Shown: positions 12,207 through 23,729 of the stretch, piece after piece
Layout of the letters: each line of letters opens with the position of its first letter
Position numbering within the stretch: position 1 is the stretch's first letter
Source: Aporrectodea caliginosa
Taxonomy: Eukaryota; Annelida; Clitellata; Crassiclitellata; Lumbricidae
NCBI GenBank assembly: GCA_020284085.1
Contig: JACEVL010000150.1
Location: 1,030,616-1,094,615 of the forward strand
DNA length: 64,000 nucleotides
Direction of reading: 5' to 3'
Made by a program: the position numbers and the translations under genes
The notes under the pieces: generated by a model
The model's input: only the letters and a program-made list of their open reading frames with translations
Database searches by the model: none
What the model was told of the DNA's origin: nothing

Positions 12207-15155
12207 ATTATTATATTATCTGTCCGTCCAAATGTTCGTCCGTCCATCTATCTGTCCATAACATGATGCATGGCTACCTCTTTCATCGTCTTTCTTTACC
12301 AGTACGACGGATTTTTGGGGTTGCGAGTTTTTCTTTCACTAAAGTGGTTTATTATTTGCTGCGGGGCATGCGGGAGCTAGTGCAGCAACTCGCACATCAA
12401 TGAAGATAAGCTTCCATGCAATGTATGAAGCTTGGCCCCCGAGCACTTGCCACTCCTCTGTCTTTTTTAACACATGGTTTGTAACTTCTTATGTAGCTAG
12501 GTATGTACTTACATATTTATATAGCGCCTTATACGAATCTAATGTTAATGGTTTATTTTTTCAACTCAGCATTTTTAAAGAAATTTTACGGTTTTTGAAG
12601 ACTTTTGAATGTGGTGCATGCAAGCAGAAAGTTTTGTGAAATGCAAAGCAGAAAGTTTTGTGAAATGAAAGTACATGTAAATGTATAATTTTGAGTGTTA
12701 AATTTGTGGCTAAAGTGTGCACCTTGTGTAATCCGAGCAACTCTGTGACACAGGTCCAGGGTACTTACGCCGCTTGGAGTAGATTTCTAGTAATTGTGTA
12801 GAGTCTGTACACACTTGCACAGAAACAGCACACATTTAATAATTTATAGGTTTTGTGACCTGAAAATTTACGACACCATAAAACGATAGAGAAAATGCAA
12901 ACAGGGAACTAATTTCCACAGTGAGTATATTTGATGTTGCATGAAAACATTCAACTTATTTTTTTATTAATTTTTCTCAGAGTATTTTTTCTATAATTAT
13001 CTCAAATAACTATCTGAAATAATTATTGTGTATATTCTGTAAGCGGAAGGTGATTTTTGTAATCGGTATCTTGTAGCCTATAGGCTTAATTGCTCATGTG
13101 ATTTTCTGTGCTATATTAGGGCAAGGTTTTGAAATAAGTCTTGTGTATTCATTTCTTCATCTACTTCAAAGTCAACAACTTCTAAAAAATTGCTGACTAA
13201 GAACTAAAAATAGCCAATTAACTCTACAAATTGGTGAAACACTGACAATAATTCGTTTGGCCAAAGGTTTTGCTCAATGCCAGTACAGTGCATATTTACA
13301 TTACATTACACTTTTGTGGACTGGTTGAGCATTAGTCTTGTAACACTCACCAAAAAGGTTGCAACATAAGGACATCGAGTAGGGATTATATAAAATAAAA
13401 CGAGATGCTCAAAATAACAACAATAGTAATGAACTCCTTTTCATAGCATAGTTTATCACTTCATCTAGAATTTCATGCTTTGGGTTATAAAAAATGTAAT
13501 AAAAAAATTATACTGTCTACAGCAAGCAGTCATCTAATCCAACCTTCCTATTATAACCTTTTAAAGTAATCGAAGCTTGTCTTCTTTCCAGTATGCCATT
13601 CCTGTACAAGCGCCATCACCTCATGTGTGTAGGAAGTAGTTCACGAACTGGCACAAATTAGCTTAAAATAATTGGCCTTTAAAAGTTAGGCTAACCTAAT
13701 ATTCTTTTTTGAATTTCGTTTCTCATTACTTTCTTACTGGCATTGATAATTCTTTCATACTTGTAAAAATTAGGTTAATATAATTTCTCACTTATAAAAA
13801 TTAGCCTAACCTAATACTTAACTTGTACAACTGGTTAACCTAGTTGCTATTTGGTAAAAATTTTCCTCACCTAATTCTCAGAGCTTGTCAAATCCGGATA
13901 AAACCTAATTTTGAAATTGCAAACTTAGGTTAATCCAATTTTGAGCTTGTTTTACAGTTCGTAGTTACATAAAGGGTACCGAGTCATGTTGGTGTATTTG
14001 AAAGAATGCCAATCTTGAATTGGAAATTTTTCTGAAGGCCTAATTTGACATTGTATCAGTTTATTCTTGGTTTGTCTTTGTTAATTTGTCATATGTATTT
14101 TTCAGAATATTACCAGATGAAAGGATATGTTTGCATATTATAATTACACTTTGGCCCACTCTCTGTCCTATGAGCTGGCACAATCCATTCTGTCAAACAG
14201 TTTCGTACTGTTGTGAGTTCTAGAGTGCCTCCCACGAGGATTTACGCTAGTGAGAATTCGAAAAGAAGTCAATTTATACAAAGGTATCACCTCAGTGCGG
14301 CAGAACCATTGAACTGATCGTTCCATAAAAGCAAGGTTTTTAACCCCAAACCTGTTAACTACTTGTCAATCTGGTGAAATTACACTGCCTCCTGTGGTTT
14401 AACAACTAGTGATAGTTGGATGTTTCTACATTGTACAATTTCTCTTACAAAGCTCTGATATGCACAGTAATTACATATAAATAAGTACATTTCACATATC
14501 ACAAATGCACTTCATTAAAAAATTCATTTTGAGCGGCACTCAATTCTCACTGTTGTTACAATTCGATATAAGAACGGATACTCGCTCAAAGCTGTTCTAT
14601 TTACCACTGACTCGTGGAGCAGATTAGCCGTGAAACACGAACTTAGACCTCTTTTTCGTCCTAATACGTCACACATCCCTGAAAACACAGCATAATCATA
14701 AACTTTTGTTTCAGTAATGTACCATGAAAATTCTTTAATTTTCACTAAAAGATCTGAACTTAACACCAAAAATCATCTTAGAACAAGCAAAAGTTGCCTA
14801 ATTTTAAATTGGCCATACTCCAGATAGTACTGAATAATAACGTAATTGATATCTGCTCTGTGACCCTTATGCCTTCGTGATTAGCAGCACATGACTTTGA
14901 CAGTAATACTGTTGACTTTATTAAATACAAAGATTAGGCAACGAAATTTCACTTTTGAAACCGTCGTGGGCAATCAGCCAATACATTACACAAATTACAA
15001 CAATGATGAAATACAACTTTACTAAAAGATTTTTCATTTAAGTAAAATGAGTGAGTTCACCTTAACCAAAGTGTTGAGACTAACATGAAGTAAATAACAT
15101 TGAAAAACTACATCTAAGTCATCTTGACACCCACAAGCAAAAAGACATTTTTATT
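12207..15155. other. Intergenic DNA; decayed TTAGGTTAACCTAAT-type repeat at 13660-13960
   Basis: About 13660-13960 holds blurred tandem copies of a unit containing AAATTAGGTTAACCTAAT and GAGCTTGT. No gene was recognised here. The TTTATT at 15150-15155, an AATAAA on the minus strand, could be the polyadenylation signal of the TMEM216-like gene that ends at 15598. Confidence 0.4.
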
Positions 15156-15159
15156 GAAA

Positions 15160-15345
15160 TCAATAGCAGGAATTTGGTTCGAGATTTCTGCTCCACTTGC
15201 ACTCTCTAGCCAACTCAGCTGTAATGAGCTCCACTTGCACTCTCTAGCCAACTCAGCTGTAATGAGTATTCACCGTCAGTGGGAAGACGAGACGGTGAGG
15301 AAGTGGGACTGCCCTCATATACCAAAGCTAAGAAAATAGTCACTT
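15160..15345 (+). mobile_element. SINE fragment (family A), 3' part
   Basis: The body TTTGGTTCGAGATTTCTGCTC and the 3' block GTCAGTGGGAAGACG with CTAAGAAAAT are shared with the tRNA-headed copies at 32725-33010, 42190-42450 and 51655-51915. The homology appears to continue to ATGGCTGCCTCAG at about 15352. Inside it a 35-bp segment containing CTCCACTTGCACTCTCTAGC is duplicated in tandem. The tRNA head is missing. Confidence 0.6.
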
Positions 15346-15597
15346 CATACCCATGGCTGCCTCAGGGCTAGCTTAAGGGATTCCTCTTCTTCAATAGCTG
15401 ATTTATGCCATACTTAGTTCAATAATAGAATGAAGTGGTGTTAAAGTTGCATAATTATACCACCACTGTTTATCAGTCAAAGCCCTATCAGCTGTACTGA
15501 ATGCACTTGTGCAATAGTAAAGCTGAACTCACTTATTTAACACTAATTTCTGCATCTTGATTCCTGTACCTCAGCCAAATGATTTCACAGATAAGAT

Positions 15598-15851
15598 TCA
15601 TACAACAAACTTTCTAAAGTGAAAGACCTTTCTTAATATTTGAACATACTTGGCAAAGATGATCATTGCGATTAAACCAAAAATAATCTCGAGTCCAATC
15701 AGGATGATCTGTATGGATGACAAGATGACATCTGCACGAAGGACGTACGTTTCCCACAGCAACAGATAGAGGGCGCCAAACAGTGATGCTATGGAGATTA
15801 GCAAGGCAAGCAACAGCACTTTTATGCTCTCTCTCAGGTTTCCATGGTTAC
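15598..15851 (-). CDS. TMEM216/TMEM80-family protein, last coding exon
   Basis: This exon encodes the C-terminal 83 residues plus the first Gly shared with the preceding exon. It reads GNHGNLRESIKV, then two hydrophobic segments with the family signature LYLLLWETYVLRADVI between them (human TMEM216 has YYLLLQTYVLRLEVI). The acceptor CTGTTCTGCCAG is good, and the stop TGA is at 15598-15600. TMEM216 and relatives are four-pass proteins of the ciliary transition zone, part of the MKS/tectonic complex that gates the cilium; human TMEM216 mutations cause Joubert and Meckel syndromes. The match is family-level: the N-terminal PLQML resembles TMEM80 while LPYP and the segments here resemble TMEM216. 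A possible AATAAA on this strand lies at 15150-15155. Confidence 0.85.
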
Positions 15852-16139
15852 CTGGCAGAACAGACAGATTACTTCTTTAAAACAGACACCAGACAACCAG
15901 CTTCTACATTGATTTGCTTATTTTGATGGAAAACACAGATTACAGATGATTAAACTTCCTCAGTTAACTTTAAATGTTAAGTTCTTTACTTTTTTCATTT
16001 GGTAAGATATATCTATTCATTTACTGGCCTGCATGTATTTAATATTTGTACAGTGCGCTTGAAGACGCTCTCAAAGACGCCCATTACAACTAAGTATCTT
16101 TTAGTAAATATAAGCAAATGCAGTTGGTGTTTATACTAC

Positions 16140-16232
16140 CGAAGAAGAGTCGAAGAATTTCGATCGGCACCAAAATGAAGACCAGGAAAATTTCGCCGCC
16201 TAAGGCACTCGATGGATACGGAAGAGTCAGGG
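16140..16232 (-). CDS. TMEM216/TMEM80-family protein, internal exon
   Basis: A 93-nt exon flanked by acceptor CTTTTGCAG and donor G/GTAGTA encodes LTLPYPSSALGG, then a membrane segment ending IEILRLFFG. Human TMEM216 has LLPYPTAN and IEVIRLFFG at the same places. Phases fit: it completes an Ala codon from the exon at 16767-16860 and ends one base into the Gly codon completed at 15851. Confidence 0.88.
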
Positions 16233-16766
16233 CTGCAAAAGAAAATTACACGAGTCATACAATAAATCTAAATGATCCAATCAATGAGTCAACTTAGAGT
16301 CTTAGACAAAGAATCACACAATCAATTCCATCAATCAAGCAATCAGTCCATTATGGGAATCAGAGTGATCAAGTTAAAGATCAGCTACTAATCATTTTCA
16401 ACCTCAACCTCTTAATTGTGGACATTTTGGAGAAGATATACACCTACGTAATTTGTGTTCATCTAATGATTAATTATAAACTCAGATCAATAAACTTTAT
16501 CATCAAATATTAACCTAATCAGTAAATTATATAAAGCCAGTAAAGTTCCATCATTTGAACTGAAGAAGCAAAGTTGAACAGAAACTTCTTTAACAATATA
16601 CTGAACCAAAAAGTAATCAAAATAGGATGACACAAAATGTGGTTAGCAATTAGTTTTTAATAAGCACATACTTACTTACTTTTTACAGAAAGTGCTGTGC
16701 AGAAAGTGTAAGTCTGCCATTTACAAAAGTCAGAGATCATATATCTAATCAACTGCTCAGTCTCAC

Positions 16767-16860
16767 CTTTATAAACGATCAGAGCCAGCTCTAAGAAGAA
16801 AAACAACACAAAATAAAAGCCGTTGGCAATAATCAGCATCTGTAGCGGAAGCAAGGCCCT
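16767..16860 (-). CDS. TMEM216/TMEM80-family protein, first recognised exon
   Basis: A 94-nt exon (acceptor TTTTCACCAG, donor AAAG/GTGAGA) encodes RALLPLQMLIIANG and the first membrane segment, ending ELALIVYK. Human TMEM216 has TPLEILFFLNG and ELFIFLYKG. Joined, the three exons give 146 residues with four hydrophobic segments, close to the whole family length (about 145 in human TMEM216). Only a short N-terminal exon is missing, and it should lie at higher coordinates. A weak candidate near 18027 (AACATGGAAGGCCTGCT after TTTTGTTTTCAG) does not join in frame. Confidence 0.85.
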
Positions 16861-16984
16861 CTGGTGAAAAATGTTAAGGATAAGAACCGTAAATCATTGC
16901 AATGCAACTGTTCATACATGATCTGATACAATGAAACGTATGTAACTGAACACTTACATAGGACGTTTTAAGAACCTCACAAAG

Positions 16985-17205
16985 CCTATCTGATGATGAC
17001 GATAATGAGTTCTCTGCCCAAAGGCAGGTCCATTGGCTTTTCTGCCACCCGGGGATTAGATGAGTGACGTGGTTTCCCGTTGCCTTCCTCACAGACAATT
17101 GTGGGTGAGCAACTTGTCCAGGGTCGCTACGCAGTGGCTTGAGGTAGATTCAAACCTGTGACCCTCCGGTTACAAGGAACAGAACATACCGCTACACCAA
17201 CGTGT
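16985..17205 (-). mobile_element. tRNA-derived SINE (family B)
   Basis: On the minus strand the sequence starts GACACGTTGGTGTAGCGGTA, an A-box-like tRNA head. The B box is GGTTTGAATC about 45 bp later. A unique body contains GGACAAGTTGCTCACCC and GGAAACCACGTCAC, followed by an ATCGTCATCATC tail. This is the layout of a pol III SINE. It lies in the first recognised intron side of the TMEM216-like gene. Confidence 0.65.
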
Positions 17206-18583
17206 CCCACCTCTAGTCAACAGATCTTAACTTTTGCACTGAAACAGCCGTGCATGACGTGCTTACACAACAAAGTCACCAAATCCTAATTGATAACATA
17301 CCAGTCCAGCACCCTTCTTAAACCACAACACATTTTTACAAGCCACATCATGTAGACCTAAAAATTTATAGAGCACCATTATCATAGTGCATTTTTGCAC
17401 AAAGTACCAACTGGTGGTCACTTTTGAGCAAAACTACACTACAAAACCATAATTCTCTAAACAGAACCAGTCACGGTCTACAAGGCTCAGATGTTGGAAG
17501 ATGTACCATGGTGGACAAGCAGTCTGCAAACAGGTTTCAGTCAAAAACTAAGCAACTTCAGGACAGATGCAGAGTGGACAGATACAGACAAATAAAGATA
17601 CATCAGGAAAATTGATCAATTACTGCATAATAACAAGATTTCATGTATATTCTAAAGTCAAATTAACATTTGTGATCCACTTGCTTATTTGCCTCATTTC
17701 CAACAGCATTATACCATAATTTGCATAATGATGCTTGTTAGTATGAGATTCCAGAGTATTTTTAGCATTTTTATATAGTGCCATTGTAACAGTGCCATCA
17801 TCAATGGTGCAAGTACTCGTAATGTAAAATGTAAGACTACAGAAATAAGTAGATTCTCATAAGTAGATTCATGGAAAGTTTGAATCCTTAAATTTGTATG
17901 TACATAAATGTCGGGCACTCAATCTGTTCTACTTTCATATTTCAATAAGAGATTGTAAAATACAGGCAAGAAGTATTTCATTCTAACTGACAATCTGAAG
18001 GATACAGCAGGCCTTCCATGTTCTGAAAACAAAAAAGTTTAGAGTTAAACTCTCAAGTCAAGCACAATGAACAAGTCATTTAATAAAAGTACAGCGTCAA
18101 AATGCACACAATTGTAACTTTATAAATATAGAAGCATAAACGGCAATGCAGATAATCAAGGTATTTGTTAAAAAATTTTAACGATTGTAATTGCAATGAC
18201 AAAATTTCTAAAGCACTAGTTAAACCTAAGCACAGGGTACCAGCTTATACACGAACGCTGCGTTGTGTCATAGAGGTTGCAATGACGATGACGATGATGA
18301 TGACAACGATAATAATAATAATAGCACTGTTTAAAGTTTGATATGCACCAGTAGGTGGCATAGGTGCAATTGGCACATTAAAAATACTTTTTACTTGTAT
18401 CGATGGTGTAGTTTTAAATATTTTTGAAGGGCTGTTTGGAAACAGGTGAAAATGATGGGCAGTTTAACTGAATAAATTTGTTAAATCTAAAAAATTGCTG
18501 TAACCTATTGCTTGATGCAACTACACGTGAAGCTGCACTCTGCAAAATTAATGCAATTTAAAAAACGGCATCAATTTTAGGTA
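17206..18583. other. Possible 5' intron of the TMEM216-like gene, no exon confirmed
   Basis: AT-rich unique sequence; one TATATAGTGCC motif near 17772. Triplet repeats at about 18281-18325. No exon could be joined in frame. Confidence 0.35.
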
Positions 18584-18591
18584 CATGATCA

Positions 18592-19011
18592 GGCAAAACT
18601 GGGAACGGCGGTCCCAAATTCAGAAATATGTATTTTCGTCACAGACGTCCCAAATTATGAAATGAAAGAAGTATACAAAGTTATTTGATATTGTCACTTT
18701 AAAATGGAAGCTGGATTGATGAAAAGAACTGTTTCCATAAATGGAAGTGGGATTGCTGAAAACATTCCTGTGTTGAAATAGAAGCTAGATTGATCGAAAT
18801 AATTTTTCCCGTAAATAGAAGCTGGATACCAAGCTGGTTGCATGGATGAAACTAAGTTTCCATTCAATAGAAGCTGGATGAAAATAATGTTTTCAGTAAT
18901 TAGAAGCTGGATTCCTGAGAATATATAGCACGTTTTAGCGAAACTACAAGAAAGCGGCCTCTGTTGATTTCTTTCATTTCATAATTTGGGACCGCCGTTC
19001 CCAGTTTTGCC
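18592..19011. mobile_element. MITE with 37-bp minisatellite core (type 1), 8-bp TSD
   Basis: Terminal inverted repeats begin GGCAAAACTGGGAACGGCGG, and the flanks carry a perfect 8-bp duplication, CATGATCA (18584-18591 and 19012-19019). Inside are several tandem copies of a 37-bp unit around GAAGCTGGATTGATGAAAA. The left inverted repeat is interrupted by a 28-bp partial duplication (CCCAAATT occurs twice). No coding capacity. Confidence 0.85.
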
Positions 19012-19064
19012 CATGATCAAATACAACACTCATGCTTTGATAATTATAATTCAACAGTTAATTA

Positions 19065-19957
19065 GGTAAACGAACTGGCTACGGTACCGTCCGGACGGTA
19101 GCGTTATTTCTTTTCTACGGTACCGTCCGCAAATAATCTATGGGCGATTGCACATATCTATGGCGTGTACTTCCGGTTGAAATAAATATTGGCAAAAGCC
19201 TGTCACGTTAAGTTGTTGTCTTCGGCGTCGAATTTTTCTATGGCCGACAACTTGAGGGTCGGTTAGGGCCAGGTTAGTATTCGTGTGGTCGTTTAGTGTC
19301 AAATTAGGCGTCGTGAGGGTCGGTTAGGGTCAGGGTTAGTTTCGTTCATCTCTTAACTACTGCGCTATTGATGGTTAGGCTTTCACGCCATAGATATGTG
19401 CAATCGGCCATAGATTATTTGCGGACGGTACCGTAGAAAAATAACGGTACGGTCCGGACGGTACCGTAGCCAGTGCCTTAGGTAAAAGTGCATTTTAGCG
19501 TATTTAATTCATGATGCTGCCGGCCGAGTATTTTAGCGTATTTTATTATTTCTCGTATGTGTCTGACTGTCTGTGTAAATGGGAGCTGAATTGATAAAAA
19601 TAATTGTTTGCCTAAATGGAAGTCGGATTGACGAAACTAGTTATTTGCTAAAATAGAAGCTGGATTGATGAAAAAAGCGTGTAGTTTAGCGTCGTAAATG
19701 ACTCGTCATTGCATTGCGGGTCAGCGTTGGTCGAATACAAGTTGGATTGACGAAAAGAATTCTTGCTAAATAGAAGTGGGATTGGTGAACGATAATTTTA
19801 GCTTAAACACAAGTGGAATTGATGACAGCAATCTTGCTTAAAATAGAAGCTGGATTCATTGCAGTTAACATGAAAATCATTGAAATAATAAAACACGCTA
19901 AAATACAACTCTACCTCCACTATCAATAAAATACGCTAAAAATAATGCACTTTTACC
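19065..19957. mobile_element. MITE with 37-bp minisatellite core (type 2), split by a nested MITE
   Basis: The ends are GGTAAAAGTGCATT inverted repeats, both continuing into TTTTAGCGTATTT. The flanking duplication is GTTAATTA (19057-19064 and 19958-19965). The interior (about 19575-19870) holds 37-bp-type units with AGAAGCTGGATTGATGAAAA. The left end is interrupted after 6 bp by the element at 19071-19477. Confidence 0.82.
19071..19477. mobile_element. Nested MITE with ~90-bp TIRs and 9-bp TSD
   Basis: Inverted repeats of about 90 bp carry ACTGGCTACGGTACCGTCCG, itself containing the palindromes GGTACC and TCCGGA, and end near ATATCTATGGCG. The 9-bp duplication TTAGGTAAA flanks it (19062-19070 and 19478-19486), and removing one copy plus the insert restores the host MITE end. 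The interior includes GGTTAGGG-type motifs. A 9-bp TSD suggests a Mutator-like transposase. Confidence 0.85.
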
Positions 19958-20239
19958 GTTAATTAACTAAATAACGAGTAGAATAAAAGGTTGAAATCTA
20001 CCGTTAGTTATTGCAGTCATATTAATCGGTCGCTTAGCAAGTGAGCAGAAGCCTCCGCCAGATGACAGCAGAGCCGTCAAATATTCTTACAATGAAGAGT
20101 TAAACTTATCTAGGTGAGATGGGCTGTCATGATACTGCTAGAGTGCTGGAGTTACATAAATAACCACATTGCAAGCGATGTTACTTTAGTTTATTGCTTA
20201 TTGCTAATCAGAACAGAATAAAAGAATCACTTATTTTTC

Positions 20240-21845
20240 TAAATTATATCCCCTTCAGCATGGTTTCCGTCCAGGTCATTCCACTGATATGTCTCTAATT
20301 AACATGCAAGACCTTATTTCTCAAGCAATAGGCTAGACACTAATAAATATTCAATTGGTAGGCCCCTATATTCCTTGATCTAGCAAAGGCATTCGACACG
20401 GTGGACCATAAAATTCTACTAGATAAACTTGAAAATTACGGGATTAGGGGCATACCTCATTTATGGTTTAAAAGCTATTTGGAGCATAGGTATCAACAGG
20501 TGCTATGTAATGGGACCCTATCTTCTAGAAAACCGATAAAAATTGGTGTCCCGCAAGGTTCAAACCTCGGTCCGCTACTGTTTTTATTGTATATTAATGA
20601 TCTTCCCAATGCTTCTGCTGTGCTTAAACTTATTTTGTTTGCTGATGATACAAATGCTTTCTGTTCACATGATTCTTTACCCAGACTCGTTGAAATAATT
20701 AATACTGAATTAAACATTCTAGCTGAGTGGTTTAGGACCAATCGCCTGTCACTCAATATAAAAAATCCTGCTTTATACTATTCCATTCTACGAAGAAACG
20801 AATCCCGGATCTCCAGACAAAGTTGTCAATTGATGGAATTTCCCTGTCCCAAACCCGATCCACTAAATTTCTCGGTGTATGTATTGACGAATGTCTGACT
20901 TGGACTGAACATATCAATATTATTGCTGGCAAAATTTCCAGAAACCTTGGTATACTAGCGAGAATATCTTACCTTATCCCAATTCATATTCGTAGGAATT
21001 TATATTATACACTAATCAATCCCTATTTTGATTATGGTAATATTGTCTGGGTCTCAAACTATTCTACTAGGTTGAAATGTCTTCTGGTTCTGCAGAAAAA
21101 AGCTATTAGAATTATTGCAAGAGATCCTTTTAACGCCCACACGGCATACAGATACAGAGAATATAATATTATGAACTTTGAAAATATAAATCGCTATCAA
21201 CTGGGTAATTTCATGTATAAATTTGTCAATAACTCAATTGCTGCCTGATTCATTTTCAAACTATTTTACGAAGGTAGTAGAGATGCATGGTCATTGTACA
21301 AGATCTTCTTCTGGTGGTTTATATGTCATATATGCACGCACTAATTATCGTAGATTTTCAATTTGTTGTAGTGGTCCAAAAACTTGGAATGCAGTACCGA
21401 TGAGTATTCGAAATGCACCCACATACACCCAATTTAAGAAGCTGTGGAATAGTTACTTAAAGGATTAACCATACTTCATTTAACACTGTTTCATCGAATT
21501 GTTTAGATATTGATCTTATTTGTAAATTGCAATGTTATTATTTAGTTAAGAACATTATTGAGTTGAACCTTTCTTTCTTATATTGATCTTCTTAGTAAAT
21601 TGCAATGTTATTATTTAGTTAAGAACATTATTGAGTTGAACCTTTCTTTCTTTCAACTGACTAACCAGCCATAAATGATTATTGTTAAAAGGGGTGACCC
21701 TAATTAAGCGGGGCTTGTGCCCCTTTTGGGTCTTCCCTGTTCCCTAGCCAATGCACTGATATGTAATAGTCAAGTTATAATTGTTGTTAATTGTTATATG
21801 CATTGTGCTTCTGGAAATAAAAAGTTGTCAGTTGTCAGTTGTCAG
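20240..21845 (+). mobile_element. 5'-truncated LINE with readable RT domain
   Basis: Reading starts at about 20255 with QHGFRPGHSTDMSL, then AKAFDTVDHKILLDKLENYG. GVPQGSNLGPLLFLLYINDL and the catalytic FADD (LILFADDTN) follow at 20401-20760, then WFRTNRLSLN. A frame change near 20770-20830 leads into STKFLGVCID...LTWTEHI (20823-21248). A second leads into the C-terminal GPKTWNAVPMSI block, ending at 21466-21468. The 3' UTR contains a 74-bp tandem duplication (about 21508-21653) and AATAAA near 21816, and the tail is (GTTGTCA)n. The clade is CR1/Jockey-like but not resolved. It is dead because of frameshifts and 5' truncation. Confidence 0.85.
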
Positions 21846-21968
21846 ATCGTTTTAGTCGTTTATTGATACAAACACATGCATCGATCAGCACCAACATAAT
21901 TATTCGCTCGGTATTCTAAAAATTGCACAAATCAAACAACTGCAGATTAATGAATTCATGCATCGATA

Positions 21969-22351
21969 CCAGAGGTGCAAAAACCAAACTTTTCAAAATG
22001 AAAAGTTGGATTTTTGTGTTTTGTTTTATTTGGTTTTTTGTTTGTTTGTTTTTGTTTTTGAGATTTTCCTATTTCGGATCATAAAACTCATAGAAAATGG
22101 CATAATACCGTTCAAATTAATCAGATGCATATAAATAAAATTAACTAGAACAGTAGAACCGTAGAATGTCATAAAACGAAGTTAACAAAACCATACAACA
22201 ATTGCCAAGAGACTTGAAGAAACGAAATTTTTGGCTTTTATAATTTTTAAATTTTTAAAAACCAAAAAACCAAAATCTGCAGATTTTTTGTTTTTGGGTT
22301 TTTAAAAACCAAAAACAAAATATATAAACCAAGCCTACATTAACAGCCCTG
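21969..22351. mobile_element. hAT-type MITE with A/T-homopolymer stem
   Basis: The flanking 8-bp duplication is CATCGATA (21961-21968 and 22352-22359). Ends resemble hAT termini (CCAGAGGTGC and CAGCCCTG). Interior arms of the kind AAAAACCAAA and TTTGGTTTTT can pair into a long hairpin. No open frame. Confidence 0.72.
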
Positions 22352-22469
22352 CATCGATATACTTAAACACACTGCTTAATTGCTCCCATGCCAACTTCTA
22401 TAGCCTAGCCTCCAGTGTTGTATCAATTACAATCAAAATGTAGGCCTAATTCAATTATAATTGCAATCG

Positions 22470-22640
22470 CTAATAATGGGGCGGGGGACGATAGCGCATT
22501 GGATAACACACTGGCATAGAGAGCGAGAGGTACCGAAATCGATATCCGTAGGTGGACATGCTTTGTAGGCTGCTATTAGCGCCGTGTATTGCAGGCTGCC
22601 TGTTCTGTTAGTAGTTAAGATTTATGTCTTCTGTCATTTG
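22470..22640 (+). mobile_element. tRNA-derived SINE (family C), copy 1
   Basis: The head GATAGCGCATTGGATAACAC (A-box region), AGAGCGAGAGGTACCG and a mutated B box (AAATCGATATCC) are followed by a body with TATTGCAGGCTGCCTGTTC. The copy at 39180-39380 on the other strand matches along the whole length and has an intact B box. It abuts the tail of the minus-strand LINE at 22690. Confidence 0.68.
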
Positions 22641-22689
22641 TGTTCTTGTGAATTGTTTCAATTGTAATTTTAATTGTAATTGATCCTTT

Positions 22690-23414
22690 GTATAGCGCCA
22701 CTCAATGATTCAGATTTCAGAGGCGCTCCCGACCCAGGGCTCTAACAAATAAGATATTCTTCAGGCGTTTCCGAAACAGAGGAAGAGAAAGGCTGAGGAG
22801 CTCAAGACACAATTCATGCGGAAGATGGTTCCAAGTAGAGGAGCCGACATATTAAGCAAAGCTTCGATCTGGATTGAGCAGTTGCACCACGCATGCGAGG
22901 GACAACCAGAAGGCCTCTGGCGGCAGAGCGCAGAGCAGAGCGACCAGGGAGTGTAGAAACCGATGTGCATAAGGCCTGAAGGTATGAAGGAGCTACCCCG
23001 AGCAGAGAGTTGCGCATAAGTGTAAGAATTTTGAATTGAATGCGCTGGGGCACAGCAAGCCAGTGAAGAGTTTCCCGAATCAAGGTAGATACGTGCGAGT
23101 ACTTTGGGAGCAGTGTGATTCTCGTTAACGATAACGATAACGAAAATGTTCATTAACGAAAATAAAATGATTTCGTTAACGATAACTATAACTATAACTA
23201 AAAATTATCATTAACTATAACTATAACTATAACGAAAATAAAATAACCAAAATTCATCTTTATTTTCGTTAATACAAAAAAAATAGAAAGTGCAATGTGG
23301 ACGATTCGACATAGGCCTACATTAGAACATAAAAATGCATTATAAGTAATAGCCTATGTTCGCCCCGAATTTTTCATGTGTGAATTAACCCAGTTATATA
23401 TATATAGGCTATAT

Positions 23415-23459
<45 letters not shown>

Positions 23460-23668
23460 CGGCATTTTATTATTAGCTGTTTTGCAAACGTTTCTATTGC
23501 GATTGCGACCAAAGTTGACAAGCCCAATATCGTAAAATTAGTAGTCATAGAAATCTTGTAGTCAAAATGTCTCTGAAGCGCTTTGATTGTTATGACTGGA
23601 GTGATTGCACGCACTGTACATAATCAATCATTTATTGCTTTCCTGCTCTCTGTGTATTAAAATTTGGT

Positions 23669-23729
<61 letters not shown>

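Noticed and set aside
18010..18040. Possible first coding exon of the TMEM216-like gene (AACATGGAAGGCCTGCT on the minus strand)
   Set aside because: The acceptor looks good, but joining it to the exon at 16860 breaks the frame.
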